Assembly: GCA_004802705.1 (NCBI GenBank)
Contig: SGPL01000330.1
Span: forward strand, 1-38,356
Direction: 5' to 3'
Origin: Bondarzewia mesenterica
Taxonomy: Eukaryota > Basidiomycota > Agaricomycetes > Russulales > Bondarzewiaceae
DNA length: 38,356 nucleotides
The notes below the pieces were generated by a model. The model searched no databases, was not told the origin of the DNA, and saw nothing but the letters and a program-made list of their open reading frames with translations. Each line of letters begins with the position of its first letter. The stretch's first letter is position 1. Positions 1-9,064 of the stretch are shown here, one piece after another. The position numbers and the translations under genes were made by a program.

Positions 1-1150
1 AAATCCCATCTCACTGGCACTGCGAGTCACACACATTATGCAGTATCTTTTCATATGGTCCTGCTCTCTACTTCTTACACTTCCTGCCGGCCTTACTATA
101 TATAGTGTACTCGGATAATAGAACCTATCTTACCTTCAAAGGATGTGCTCCCCTGCTGAGGTCATTGCAGGTATGGGGACCTCGGAATCCCCTTGAAAAC
201 TGTGGCCTGAAAATTCTTGATTTCATGACATCCTTAGGGTTAGGATGCCACTGAACTTGGTATTTAATGGAATAAACCTCATCTCGAGAGCTAGCACCAG
301 ACCACAGTAATAGGCCCGCCGCCGCCCGGCGCGAGTGCAAGTCCGAAGACCTCCGTGACGTGTCACCTAAGGACCCAAGAGCGCCTCAGTCACGAAGGAA
401 ATGTAAAACGTGATGACATTGGCCAAAAGGTAACATGCACTACAGAAAGACTGCTACGCATCAGCATCGGCTACCGCACCGTCGAAGCTTAAAGGCCAAT
501 CCGGCCTTCCCAACCCTGACGCGAACCCCGGACTATCCACCAATGACTCCTCACTCACGCGACACCCTACCCATACTCCTACCACCCATCGCCGTCCCCG
601 ATCCCGAAGGCTCACCGAATCTCATCGAACCCAACACCGGCATTCCAGATCCAGGATGCGCTTGGACCGTGTGAGGCCCTAGGAGTTTTTGCATGATGAG
701 CGGCGAAGCGTGAGTGCGGCGCTCTAGAAGGACGGGGTGGAAATGGTCATCCACCATCGCTGTAGGCTCGCGTGCGTGTCTCTCGACCATCAGCAGCAGG
801 AGGGCACAAGGTCATTCGAGGCGATGCAGGATGTGCCGTGGCGAAAAGACGAACGCGAGACAGATGTATTCAGAGACGGATGAAATGCACCGCATTGACA
901 ACGATGCCGGGCCTTTGTGTTATTTTGGATATGTCAGGCTGGGCTGTGGGAAGACGTCCTCTCTCCATCTGGCCCATATCAAAGGACGGCAGGGTGCTGG
1001 AGAGCACATAAATACAGAATCCCGCTTCGCTGACAGCTAAGAAAGTCTGCCTCGACCTGCCATTTCAACGACCACAAAAGTTCGTTCCGTCCTTTGACGA
1101 GATGGGTGAACGCTTAGCGGATCATCCATTCGTATCTTCTTAGCAACTCA
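1..1150. other. GC-richer segment, no recognised gene
   Basis: This segment is visibly richer in G+C than everything after about 3250 and retains many CpG dinucleotides. Several open frames of 70-110 codons exist on both strands, for example 551-790 minus and 714-1040 plus, but they overlap one another and none shows a motif I recognise. It may continue the mosaic of host-gene fragments seen at 1620-3010, or be intergenic DNA. Confidence 0.4.
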
Positions 1151-1168
1151 AGATGTACTTTTGCCAGC

Positions 1169-1393
1169 ATGGACATCGACGACCTGTCCGGAGGGCAAAG
1201 ACCTGGCTGCGCATTGCACGGAGACACAAAATCGAGTGTCGGGGGCATCTTCCCTATGGAGATGAAAAAGGCGTCGAACGGGACTATGTTGCGAAACTGG
1301 TCAGATATCCCAGTCGCAGCAGCACCCAGACTACAGTGGCCACCGAGTCTCAAAGACGTTGTAGAGAAGCTGAAGAAAGAGCTTGGAGTGTAG
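1169..1393 (+). CDS. unrecognised short ORF, possible gene 3' end
   Basis: A 74-codon open frame that ends in a charged, probably helical tail (DVVEKLKKELGV) followed by TAG. I do not recognise the product. The tail resembles the natural C-terminus of a cytosolic protein, and the frame sits just downstream of the kinase-like fragment on the opposite strand. The sequence upstream of its first ATG is open in other frames, so an upstream exon is possible but not shown. It could equally be a chance ORF in GC-rich DNA. Confidence 0.15.
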   Translation: MDIDDLSGGQRPGCALHGDTKSSVGGIFPMEMKKASNGTMLRNWSDIPVAAAPRLQWPPSLKDVVEKLKKELGV

Positions 1394-1638
1394 CAAGTGA
1401 GGACGGGTACGTTCCAAACCATTTCCCCCCACTGTGCAACTGTTTATCGAGTGGTCAACTGAGGAGCGGGCGTACTTGTAGAGCATCAGGTCAGGCGTTG
1501 GGAAGCAATTTGTGTGATATCCATGGAGCAGGCAGAAGAAGAGCGACGCGTGTTTGTATCTCGATCGATATTTGCGGAGCGCTGAAGTCAATGGTCGAGC
1601 GTGAGGAATGAGTGTGAGACCAGACACCCGCCGTACCT

Positions 1639-2021
1639 TCATATTGGCATGTCGTCGGCTTCCACCATGTACTTCCACGTCGGCCTGTACTCCCACCCGA
1701 ACCTCTGTTTCAGCGGGTACCCTATCGCACCTTCCTCGTCCGTGCTCCACTTTTCTCGCTTCCACTCCCTATCATCCTCGTCCTCCCACCGCAGACGACA
1801 CTGCGCAAAGTCGAGCATCATCATCAGCCATCGGGGGGTGGCAGTGTCATTGATATCATGATGCGAGATGACGAGGAAGTTCTCGAGGTGCACGTCGCGG
1901 TTCAGCATGCCCGCGTCTCTGCACGCAGCGTGATGGCATCAGAGAACGCCGCGGGGGGAGGTCCGAGAGCTTCGTCCCCTCGATGAAGTCCAGTAATATT
2001 CGTGATGATAAGTGGAGATCC
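1639..2021 (-). pseudogene. protein-kinase-like fragment (catalytic loop and DFG-like region)
   Basis: Reading the minus strand from about 2010, the segment LLDFIEGTKLSDLPP resembles the hinge of a fungal kinase-like protein. After a frame change come the catalytic-loop-like stretch LNRDVHLENFL (1877-1908), the DFG-like MLDFAQC near 1805-1825, and a charged C-terminal part with DEEGAIGY that ends at a TGA at 1639. The order and spacing match the C-terminal half of the small kinase-like proteins common in basidiomycetes. The N-lobe with its glycine loop and lysine is missing, and at least one frameshift separates the hinge from the catalytic loop. The Asn in LNRD stands where canonical kinases have the HRD His. 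It abuts the spermidine synthase fragment directly, with no spacer, so it is a broken and joined piece rather than a working gene. Confidence 0.7.
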
Positions 2022-2260
2022 AAGGAACTTGAAACCGTCTCCAATAAAATAGTTGATTTTGGGAGAAGCGAGGAGAGAAGAGATGTGGGGGAGGAATTGC
2101 TTGAAAACACGAAGGACGGCCTATGGATGACAGTGAGCAAACACAGAAGGCAGCTCCTGTTGATGGCATGGACCTCATCAATATCACAGAGCACAACCTC
2201 CTCCACAGTATCGTGCTTGAGCACCTCGCGAACAACGCCGCCATCTCCGAACTTGTCTTC
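2022..2260 (-). pseudogene. spermidine synthase fragment with one intron
   Basis: The minus strand encodes DGGVVREVLKHDTVEEVV, then LCDIDE, then, after removal of a 53-nt intron, AVLRVFKQFLPHISSLLASP and GDGFKFL. These are the nucleotide-binding core of spermidine synthase, which transfers aminopropyl from decarboxylated S-adenosylmethionine to putrescine in the cytosol. The family's GGGDGG loop survives only as its second half (GDGG); upstream of it the reading is unrelated (VEDKF). The homology stops abruptly after GDGFKFL, where the kinase-like fragment begins. Only about 70 residues of a roughly 290-residue enzyme are present, so it cannot be functional. Protein-level matching over both exons makes the identification firm. 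Confidence 0.85.
2121..2173 (-). other. 53-nt GT-AG intron in the spermidine synthase fragment
   Basis: On the minus strand the intron starts with GTCCATG and ends with CATAG. Removing it joins CDIDE to AVLRV in frame (phase 0), exactly as in intact spermidine synthases. The size is typical for basidiomycetes. Confidence 0.75.
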
Positions 2261-2264
2261 AACA

Positions 2265-2695
2265 TCGTCACCAAACTCCATGCTGAGCGGCCCATTCTTT
2301 ATGAGTCTAAGCACGATGAGCGCCTCCTGCTCATCCTTGTGAGTGTACCACCATCAGTTGTGGTTCTGCATCTGGGGGACGCACAGCAGTTGGCGATGTT
2401 CCTCGAGTTGAGCGTGCAAAGCGCGAAGCTTTAACTTGCCTCGTCATCTCGAACCTCTCTGCCACACTATCGCTCCCGCCTCCGACCGCGTTCCCTCTTC
2501 ATCAGACCACTCCACCCAATCCCATACCCATACACCCTATTATCACTCCACCCATCCAGCTCATGCGTCCGCCTTCTCCCTCGGACATCTGGAGCAGAAC
2601 TATCCGTGATTAGCATCAGCGGCGAAAGCATCTTCTGTGCACGAGAAAGCGAGGGCGATGGCGAACGGCTGCAAGTCCGTCGATACGAGAGGCGC
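2265..2695 (-). other. unidentified linker between captured fragments
   Basis: This segment lies between the aldehyde dehydrogenase and spermidine synthase fragments. A minus-strand frame reads KDEQEALIVLRLI and NGPLSMEFGDD and runs without a stop into the spermidine synthase fragment, so it may be a further captured coding piece. I cannot name it. Confidence 0.3.
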
Positions 2696-2699
2696 GTGA

Positions 2700-3012
2700 T
2701 GGTGTAGGAGGAGGGGGAGTGAATGGACAAAGATGCTCATGAGGGTGGTGAGCTCTCGTCCAATGCCCGACGTCTATAGCCACTAAATGGAATTTGCGTG
2801 CACGAAATCAATAAGGCTGTCTGTGTTATTGAAGAGAGAAAGACGGACCCAGGTTGTCTCAGCTTTGAGCCTGTGGGCCACCTTCAAGACTCTGGTGATG
2901 TCTTCCGTGAAAACGGTGGCAGAAAGGACATATACAGAATCGCTAGTGGCGGACGACATCATCCTCGTCCTCAAACTTGATGACGATGCCGACGGGTCCA
3001 TCGAGGGCAACG
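2700..3012 (-). pseudogene. aldehyde dehydrogenase C-terminal fragment
   Basis: The minus strand reads GPVGIVIKFEDEDDVVR, then after a one-base frame change SDSVYVLSATVFTEDITR, then VLKVAHRLKAETTW. These correspond to the C-terminal part of the NAD(P)-dependent aldehyde dehydrogenase family, in which GPV, YGL.A.VFT and AHRLKAGT.WVN are hallmark stretches. A probable 66-nt intron (2783-2848) follows, and then TSGIGREL, the family's SG.GRE motif close to the C-terminus, at 2750-2771. The segment with VPFGG expected between them is absent. The catalytic Cys and the cofactor-binding domain are also absent. Similarity fades after GREL, so this is a short captured or deleted remnant on the same strand as its neighbours. 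Confidence 0.8.
2783..2848 (-). other. probable intron in the aldehyde dehydrogenase fragment
   Basis: The minus strand begins GTCCGTCTTTC right after the TTW codons and ends TTTAG just before the exon carrying SGIGREL. The 66-nt length and borders fit a fungal intron. The family residues that should flank it are partly missing, so the exact splice cannot be proved. Confidence 0.45.
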
Positions 3013-3065
3013 CGACGGAGGTTGCTAGAGAGAGAGAGCTAAGTTGAAGGCGCATTGCTTCGACT

Positions 3066-3230
3066 ACCGGTAATCAAAAATACCGGTCAACCGGTGAAGA
3101 GACACTACATACGAATGAAGGGAGGTCAGTTCGAAAGCCTAGTCTACTGTACTTACCATTTCGTAGTAATCCTAGTTCGATTTTTGTAGTCAACTCAGTT
3201 CGCGATTTGTAGTCCCCTAGTTTCCTGAAT
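3066..3230. repeat. ACCGGT repeats and a 22-23 bp triplicated motif
   Basis: ACCGGT occurs at 3066, 3082 and 3090. From 3163 to about 3225 three copies of a 22-23 bp unit beginning GTAGT (at 3163, 3186 and 3208) follow. Clustered ACCGGT is a feature I associate with small hAT-like elements, but no terminal inverted repeat is visible. The composition changes to AT-rich shortly afterwards. Confidence 0.45.
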
Positions 3231-3325
3231 TACCTTGCTTGCAAGGTTTATTGCCCCCTCATAATTGTGCCAGGCACCGAGCAACCTGGTACATATGTGC
3301 AAACAAAAACAGCCCTTTCGGACTT

Positions 3326-3401
3326 TCAAAAAAGTTGCAATTCATATTTTACTGCTTATTGGCAAGATGTTACTCACTACTGTGAAGTGCAACTTTTTTG
3401 A
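3326..3401. repeat. 14-bp perfect inverted repeat with a 48-nt loop
   Basis: TCAAAAAAGTTGCA at 3326-3339 is the exact reverse complement of 3388-3401. It lies just before the first 160-bp repeat unit and could form a hairpin. Confidence 0.6.
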
Positions 3402-3441
3402 CAAAAAGGGTGAATTGCCTGAAGAATGTGCTATTAATGGT

Positions 3442-5300
3442 GAATATACAAGTATAATACCTCACCAGAAAGGCAGTTTTATGGAGAATTCATGCCACCA
3501 CTCACCACAGTCTTCTAGTGAAGTCTTTGTCTTCTTCAAAGAGGAATGGTATTTTTGTTGGTGAGCATATGGTAAATGTAGAACAAGTGGTCCTGTAAAC
3601 TGATATTCAAGTTTTATATATGTGCAGAAAGCTATTATCATGTAGAACATAGGCTGATACTCACTGAAGCTTTTTGTGCAAGTCTCAGTCCTTTTTAGGC
3701 AACAATACTGATATCCTGTTGAAAACATAGTAGACAATGCATAACAAGGGTTTCTGTAGATGAATATTCAAGTGTTATATATCAAAAGAAAGCTATTGGG
3801 ATGTAGAATGCATGTTGGAGCTCACTGAAGCCATTTGCCAAAGTATTTGCCTTTTCTGAAAAANAACAGTGTTTTTACNAGCAAGCAGGGCTGCAGATGC
3901 ACAACAAGAGTTGATNTAGATAAATATGTGAGTGTGATATATGGGCAGGAAGGTATGATAATGTAGAATCCACACTATATAATGTTGAAGCTATTTGGCA
4001 AAGCCTTCAGCCTTCTTGGCAAGAAACAGTGATCTCANTAGNAAATATCATTCAAACAATAAAACAAGTATCATTTATGATGAATATACAAGTGTGATAT
4101 ATAAACAAGAAGCTATTGTGATGTAAAATGCTCCTCAAATAATGGTGAAGCCATTTGGCAAAGCTTTATACCTTTCTAGTGAGAAACAGTGATCTTATCA
4201 GGCAACATCATTGAGAAAATAGCACAAGTGCCAGCGAGAAGTGTGATATATTGGCCCAAAGCTATTTTGATGCAGGATTTATGCTTGTGAATGCCAAAGC
4301 TGCTCGGTGAAGTCCTATACCTTCTTGGAAAAGAACAGTGATCACACTGATGAATGTTATTGTAAATACAGCACAAGTGCCAGAGGGGATGAATATACAA
4401 GTGTGATATATTGACANGAAGGTATTATAATGTAAAATACACNTAAGCCAAAGCTAAAGCCATTCAGCAAAGTCTTACACCTTTCTGGAGAAGAATGGTG
4501 ATCATACTAATGAATATCATTGAAAAAACAGCACAAGTGNAAGCAGAGATGAATATCTAAGTATGATATATCAGCCTAAAGCTATTTTGATGCAGAATCC
4601 ATGCTCACTAATGCAGAAGCCATTTGGTGAAGTTCTACACCTTCTCAGGGAATAGCAGTGATCATACCAGTAAACATCATTGTAAATACAGCACNAGTGC
4701 CAGTGGTAGTGAATATANAATTGTGATATATAAAGAGGAACGTATTGTATGTAAAATCCACTAAGGCTGAGGCTAAAGCCATCTAAGAAAGTCTCAGGCC
4801 TTCCTGGGGAAAAATGGTGATCTTAGGTGNAAATGTCATTGAGAAAACAGAACAAGTGATAGTGGGGATGAATATACAAGTATGATATATGGGCAAAAAG
4901 CTATTATAATGTAGAATCTACACAGGTTGAGGCTGAAGCTGTTCAAANAAAGTCTCAGGCCTTNCAGGGGAAAAATAGTGATCTCAGTGAGGAACATCTT
5001 TGACAAAACANAACAAGTGCTAGCAGAATTGAATATACAAGTATGATATATGAGTAAAAAGCTATTGTGATGTAAAATCCACACAGGCTAAGGTCAAAGA
5101 CATCTGAGGAAGTCTCAGGCCTTTTCGTAAAAGAACAGTGATCTCAGTAGAGAACATTATTGAGAATACAGAATAAGTGTTGATAGAAATGAATATACAA
5201 GTGTGATGTATAAACAAGAAGCTATTGTGAGGTAGAATCCATACAAACACTTCTAAACCCATTCCACAAAGTCTTCATCCNTTCTGATAAAAAAACACAA
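3442..5300. repeat. 160-bp tandem repeat array, about 12 units (family B inner array)
   Basis: The landmark GAATATACAAGTGTGATATAT recurs with small changes near 3442, 3602, 3762, 3921, 4082, 4238, 4391, 4551, 4711, 4870, 5031 and 5191. Spacing is 159-161 bp except for a small deletion around 4238. Each unit also carries CTATTNTGATGTA-like, GAAGCCATT-like and CAGTGATCTCA-like blocks. Copies differ mainly by transitions. Short ORFs in it are accidental. Confidence 0.93.
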
Positions 5301-5520
5301 TCTTACTATTTTGCATAAAATTCTCATTTTATTGACTGAGATGTCTCATCGACACATAGATTTCTCAGCATCAGGGTTAAACTAAATATCTCACTAGCTA
5401 AAAGCTTTCACCATCAGGCATTGACTGGATCTTATTGTTAGTCAAGATCTTTTACCATTGAGCATAGAGCTGCTATTTTGATAACCAAAAATATTCAGTG
5501 TGGGGAGAGAATTAACATTT
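5300..5520. other. spacer between the two family B arrays
   Basis: AT-rich, no gene. Two sub-blocks resemble a degenerate copy of the neighbouring 64-bp unit, for example the TTTACCATTGAGC stretch near 5450, but I cannot align them confidently. Confidence 0.4.
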
Positions 5521-5524
5521 TAAA

Positions 5525-6140
5525 AACCTCAGCTGAACTATTAGAGATGGTTAACAGTGAGCAAGCCCATTCTATTACTTTCCTCAAGAATCTCAGCTAA
5601 ACCATTAGAGGTAGTCAACAGTGAGTGAGCCCATCCTATTACTTTTTTCAAGAATCTCAGCTGAACTGTTAGAGATAGTTAAAGATGAGCNAGCTCATTT
5701 TATTACTTTTCTCCCAAATCTCGGCCAAATTATTAAAAATGGTCAATGATGAGTGAGCCCATTCTATTNTNTTTTTTTTTTAAAAATCTTGGCCAAACCA
5801 TTAGAGACAGTTAATAAATGAGTGAGCCTATTCTATTACTTTCTTGAGAATCTCGGCCAAACCTTCAGAGATAATCAGTAGTGAGTGAGCTCATTCTATT
5901 ACTTTTTACGAGAATCTTAGCTNAACCATTAGAGACAGTTAATGGTGAGTGAGCTCATTCTATTACTTTCCTCTAGAATTTTGGCTGAACTATTAGAGAT
6001 AGTCAGTGATAAGCGAGCCCATTNTATTACTTTCCTCAAAAATCTTGGTCGAACTATTAGTAATGATCAATGGTGAGCAAGCCTAATCTCATTATCTTCT
6101 TTGAGATTCTCAGCCAAACTATCAAATATGGGCAATAGTG
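5525..6140. repeat. 64-bp tandem repeat array, about 10 units (family B outer array)
   Basis: The landmark CTCAGCTGAACCATTAGAGA recurs near 5527, 5591, 5655, 5719, 5788, 5852, 5916, 5980, 6043 and 6109. The period is 64 bp, with one unit lengthened by a poly-T run near 5770. Each unit ends AGCCCATTCTATTACTTTC. The reverse complement of the same unit forms the array at 37960-38356. Confidence 0.93.
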
Positions 6141-6268
6141 AGGAGCAGTCCAACTATTGGAGATAGAGTGATATACATATTGGCTAGGCTTGGCTAGAGC
6201 ATTGATGTCAGTCAAAAAGCNCAATTAGCTAGAGCATCATAAATAATGTTAGGACACTGAATAGGCTC
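6141..6268. repeat. family B right terminus
   Basis: A unique tail of about 125 bp ends CACTGAATAGGCTC. Read on the minus strand it matches the plus strand at 37838-37965 over most of its length. Shared blocks include ATTCAGTG, CTAACA and the full GCTTTTTGACTGACA. This marks it as the outer end of the element. Confidence 0.7.
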
Positions 6269-6491
6269 CTGTTCCCTTCCTGTTCATGAGCTAACTTCTG
6301 CCTCAGTAAAATGCCTACTCCAGCTCATTTCTCCCTCAGTTATTTAGTCATCATTGGTTAAAACTCAGACTGTGATAAATATTAGGGCAATAGTTAGGCA
6401 GATGACTCATTAACATTATGATCATATCTCTTATTCTCGTTCATTTTCTTTATTTTATTTTATTTTTCTTCTTTTTCTCTATATCATCTTT

Positions 6492-7665
6492 GTGCTCTCT
6501 TATGTTTTGCCTTGTGTTTCTGCTTCTCAGCCTTTTTATTCAATTTTTATTAGCTTGAATAGACTTGGTGATATTATAAAGCAGTCTACTATTGTAAATA
6601 TTATCTCATCTTCTCAATCATATTGTTGGGTATTGAGTGAGACTAAATCTCAGTCCCTTATGGCCTCTCATGTCACCATTCATGGGTATAATATTTATGA
6701 AAGCCTGAGTGTTCCATCAGGTTGATGTATAGGCAAATGAAGTTTATTGTTGATACTTAGCNGGATTTGTATGTGCAATGTGTTCTAATTTTAGACTCAC
6801 TGTAAGGACGGCTTGTTGTCATTGATNTTATTATCCTGACTTCTGCTGAGTCTGCTTTTTCTTATTGCTTTATTAGAATCTATGCTCTATGNGATCCTAG
6901 CATCCCTGACTTTACATTCTCTTCTTTTTAGCCCTTTCTTTCTTCTATTTGTAATTTAGCAGCTCACTCATGGTTAGTTATTGGTGACTTCAATTCAAAT
7001 ATTTCTTCTTGTGAGATTACTGCTAATAATTACAATNTCAGCTCTGCTCAAATCTAATACTTATTCTTTCTCCACTCAACTCACAGTATTAATCTTTGAA
7101 ATAGTGTCCTTGACTACTATGCCTCTCGCACCTTTATATTTTNGAGTGATAGGGCTAGTCTATAATTAACTGCACTGTGCACTCTTCTCACAGTGTGTTA
7201 GATGGTAAAATCTCTATATCTTCTTTATTTATTAGAGCAATAGACTAAAAGCCTATTCTNGCCTTATTTTTTCTCTCTTCTCTAGCCTCTTCTGTATTTT
7301 TGGCCCATTTCTCATAATTTCCAGCCCCTCTCCCTTCTTCATTCCATTTTTAGTATCCTAAACAGCATAAAAAGCATCAATTTAAGTTCTTCACAGATGA
7401 TGTTGACTGGCTTGTATTGACTGCTTGTCTTACAGATGACTCTATTATCAATGATCTTTCCTTTAACCACCACTATCATGCTCTCACTTCAATTTTCACC
7501 CATGCTGCCTCTGATGCCTTTGAGAAGAACAGCCATTCNTGTGCACTTATCCATCATATTTTTAACCCTACTTTTTATCTCCTTGTCCAAGAATCTAAGC
7601 ACATAGGTTGCCTTATTTTCACTAGTAAATGCAGTGTCTATCACATTCAACAGCTAATCTTATAA
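6492..7665 (+). pseudogene. LINE (non-LTR retrotransposon) endonuclease region, decayed
   Basis: The reading begins LNRLGDIIKQSTIVNII and continues CWVLSETKSQS (Glu of the ETK motif of the APE-type endonuclease) and then HGYNIYES. After frame changes come IRIYALXDP and WLVIGDFNSNIS (the GDFN catalytic motif, 6975-7005). Further on, DDVDWLVLTACLTDD and HHYHALTSIFTHA (7395-7520) match the linker between endonuclease and reverse transcriptase in basidiomycete Tad-like LINEs. In the living element this enzyme nicks target DNA to prime reverse transcription. Stops and frameshifts are numerous. I could not follow the reverse transcriptase domain past about 7700, so the element appears truncated there or is too decayed to read. 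Confidence 0.75.
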
Positions 7666-9060
7666 GCACTTTGAATAATATTGTACTTACAGACCNACTT
7701 TTTCCTTCTTGGATTGATTTCTACTAATCACACTGACTCCTCATTACTCATCATATTTCTCTCATAAATGCACAGATCTCTCTGCACCTCCAATACTGAG
7801 AGAAGCACTGNGAGTGATAAAAGCATGCTGAAGTACAATGCTATGAGTAAAAAATAAAAACAAATATCAAAACTGCATCTATTATTGACTACATGTGAGC
7901 ACATCTTAGAACTTAATTTACACCATTGCAGTCCACACAACTGATGCTATTTTTCAAAGAAAAATCTACATTGAAAAGTTCATTACACTACTACAAGCAA
8001 CTTCCACAATGCAGAGCAACCTAATNTGACATTTAGCTCATGTATGATCTGATCAGTGACATGATTCAAGTATGTGTCACTTACTCATTTCATTAGAAAT
8101 ATNATCTCACTACTGAAACTGTCCATTTGTTATCAGTTGAATCTGAGTGGCACAGGTGTAGATATACTTCAAGTCCCACACCTCACAGTTTGCAGAACTG
8201 TATCTCATGTATACACCATAGACTCTACAGTTGAAATGCTTGTGTATCTTTTAATATCTAAACTTGAAAAGAAGAGCTCACTGTCACACCATGTTATTGT
8301 TAATTGTCAGCAGGCAAAATAGAAAAATCTCAACAATGTTTCTCTTTCCTCAACTTCACAGTATGATTCTTTTAGAATCTTAGTTGCTAAAGGTGAAGAA
8401 CAATTCATCTGGGCTTCCAGTTTTGATCCAATGCAAAGCAATTTATATTTTTTAGTCACAACTCTTTAGCACAAACCTTAAGTCTAACTGTCAATAGTGC
8501 ATTTACAGTTCATCTCTTTTGCTTTCTTACTAATAGCTATTTATATCTATGGCAGGCACTTCTATGTTTGGTAATCTAAGAAAGCAATTCACTTTCTCAG
8601 GCTCTAACACCAAGAATGGCTAAATGTTGAAGCAAAACAAGCTTGCAATAACTTCTTCATCGGCATAACTCATATTCTGATTTCTACTTAAATGCTTGCT
8701 GTATCTATTTTAAATACATCTCAAACTGCACTACTCATACTTGTGCCAACTTATGTGAAAACTAGATTATCTATTTTCAACTCCATAAAGCACCATGATA
8801 TAGTTATAGAAACCTGCTAGTAAGTAAATAAAATTCTGCTTATAAGTGGAAAAAGTAATTTATCTTGCTTGTAAGTTCTATGGAGGGGTGTAAGTTATCA
8901 CTTAACTGGCAAATTATGAAGATTACATGTGTGCAAATAAAGAATATCTATTCTAAGCCTTCATTTGTTTTGTTACAGTGTTTTCAGTTAAGCAGTGAGG
9001 ATGTTAGCATTTCTGTCATAGATGATATAATTAATTATATCTTATCTACATCCTCTTATA
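7666..9060. other. unexplained AT-rich stretch between LINE and Helitron
   Basis: About 1.4 kb without a recognisable product on either strand. It may contain the decayed reverse transcriptase of the LINE and the 3' end of the minus-strand Helitron. I found no convincing CTRR end with a preceding hairpin. Confidence 0.4.
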
Positions 9061-9064
9061 CTAA

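Larger units (their letters stand above)
3265..6268. mobile_element. right part of a tandem-array (foldback-type) element, family B
   Basis: Reading inward from the right end, this element has the terminus at 6268 (on the minus strand a GAGCCTATTCAGTG-type start), a short unique stretch, about ten 64-bp repeats, a spacer, then about twelve 160-bp repeats. To the left it stops at the GC-rich gene-fragment region near 3250. No coding capacity was found. The same terminus and 64-bp array recur in inverted orientation at 37838-38356. By analogy with the complete element at 29184-33033, this is one arm of a larger element whose centre and other arm are missing. Confidence 0.65.

Noticed and set aside
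2123..2434. 103-codon plus-strand ORF
   Set aside because: It is antisense to the spermidine synthase fragment and crosses its intron.
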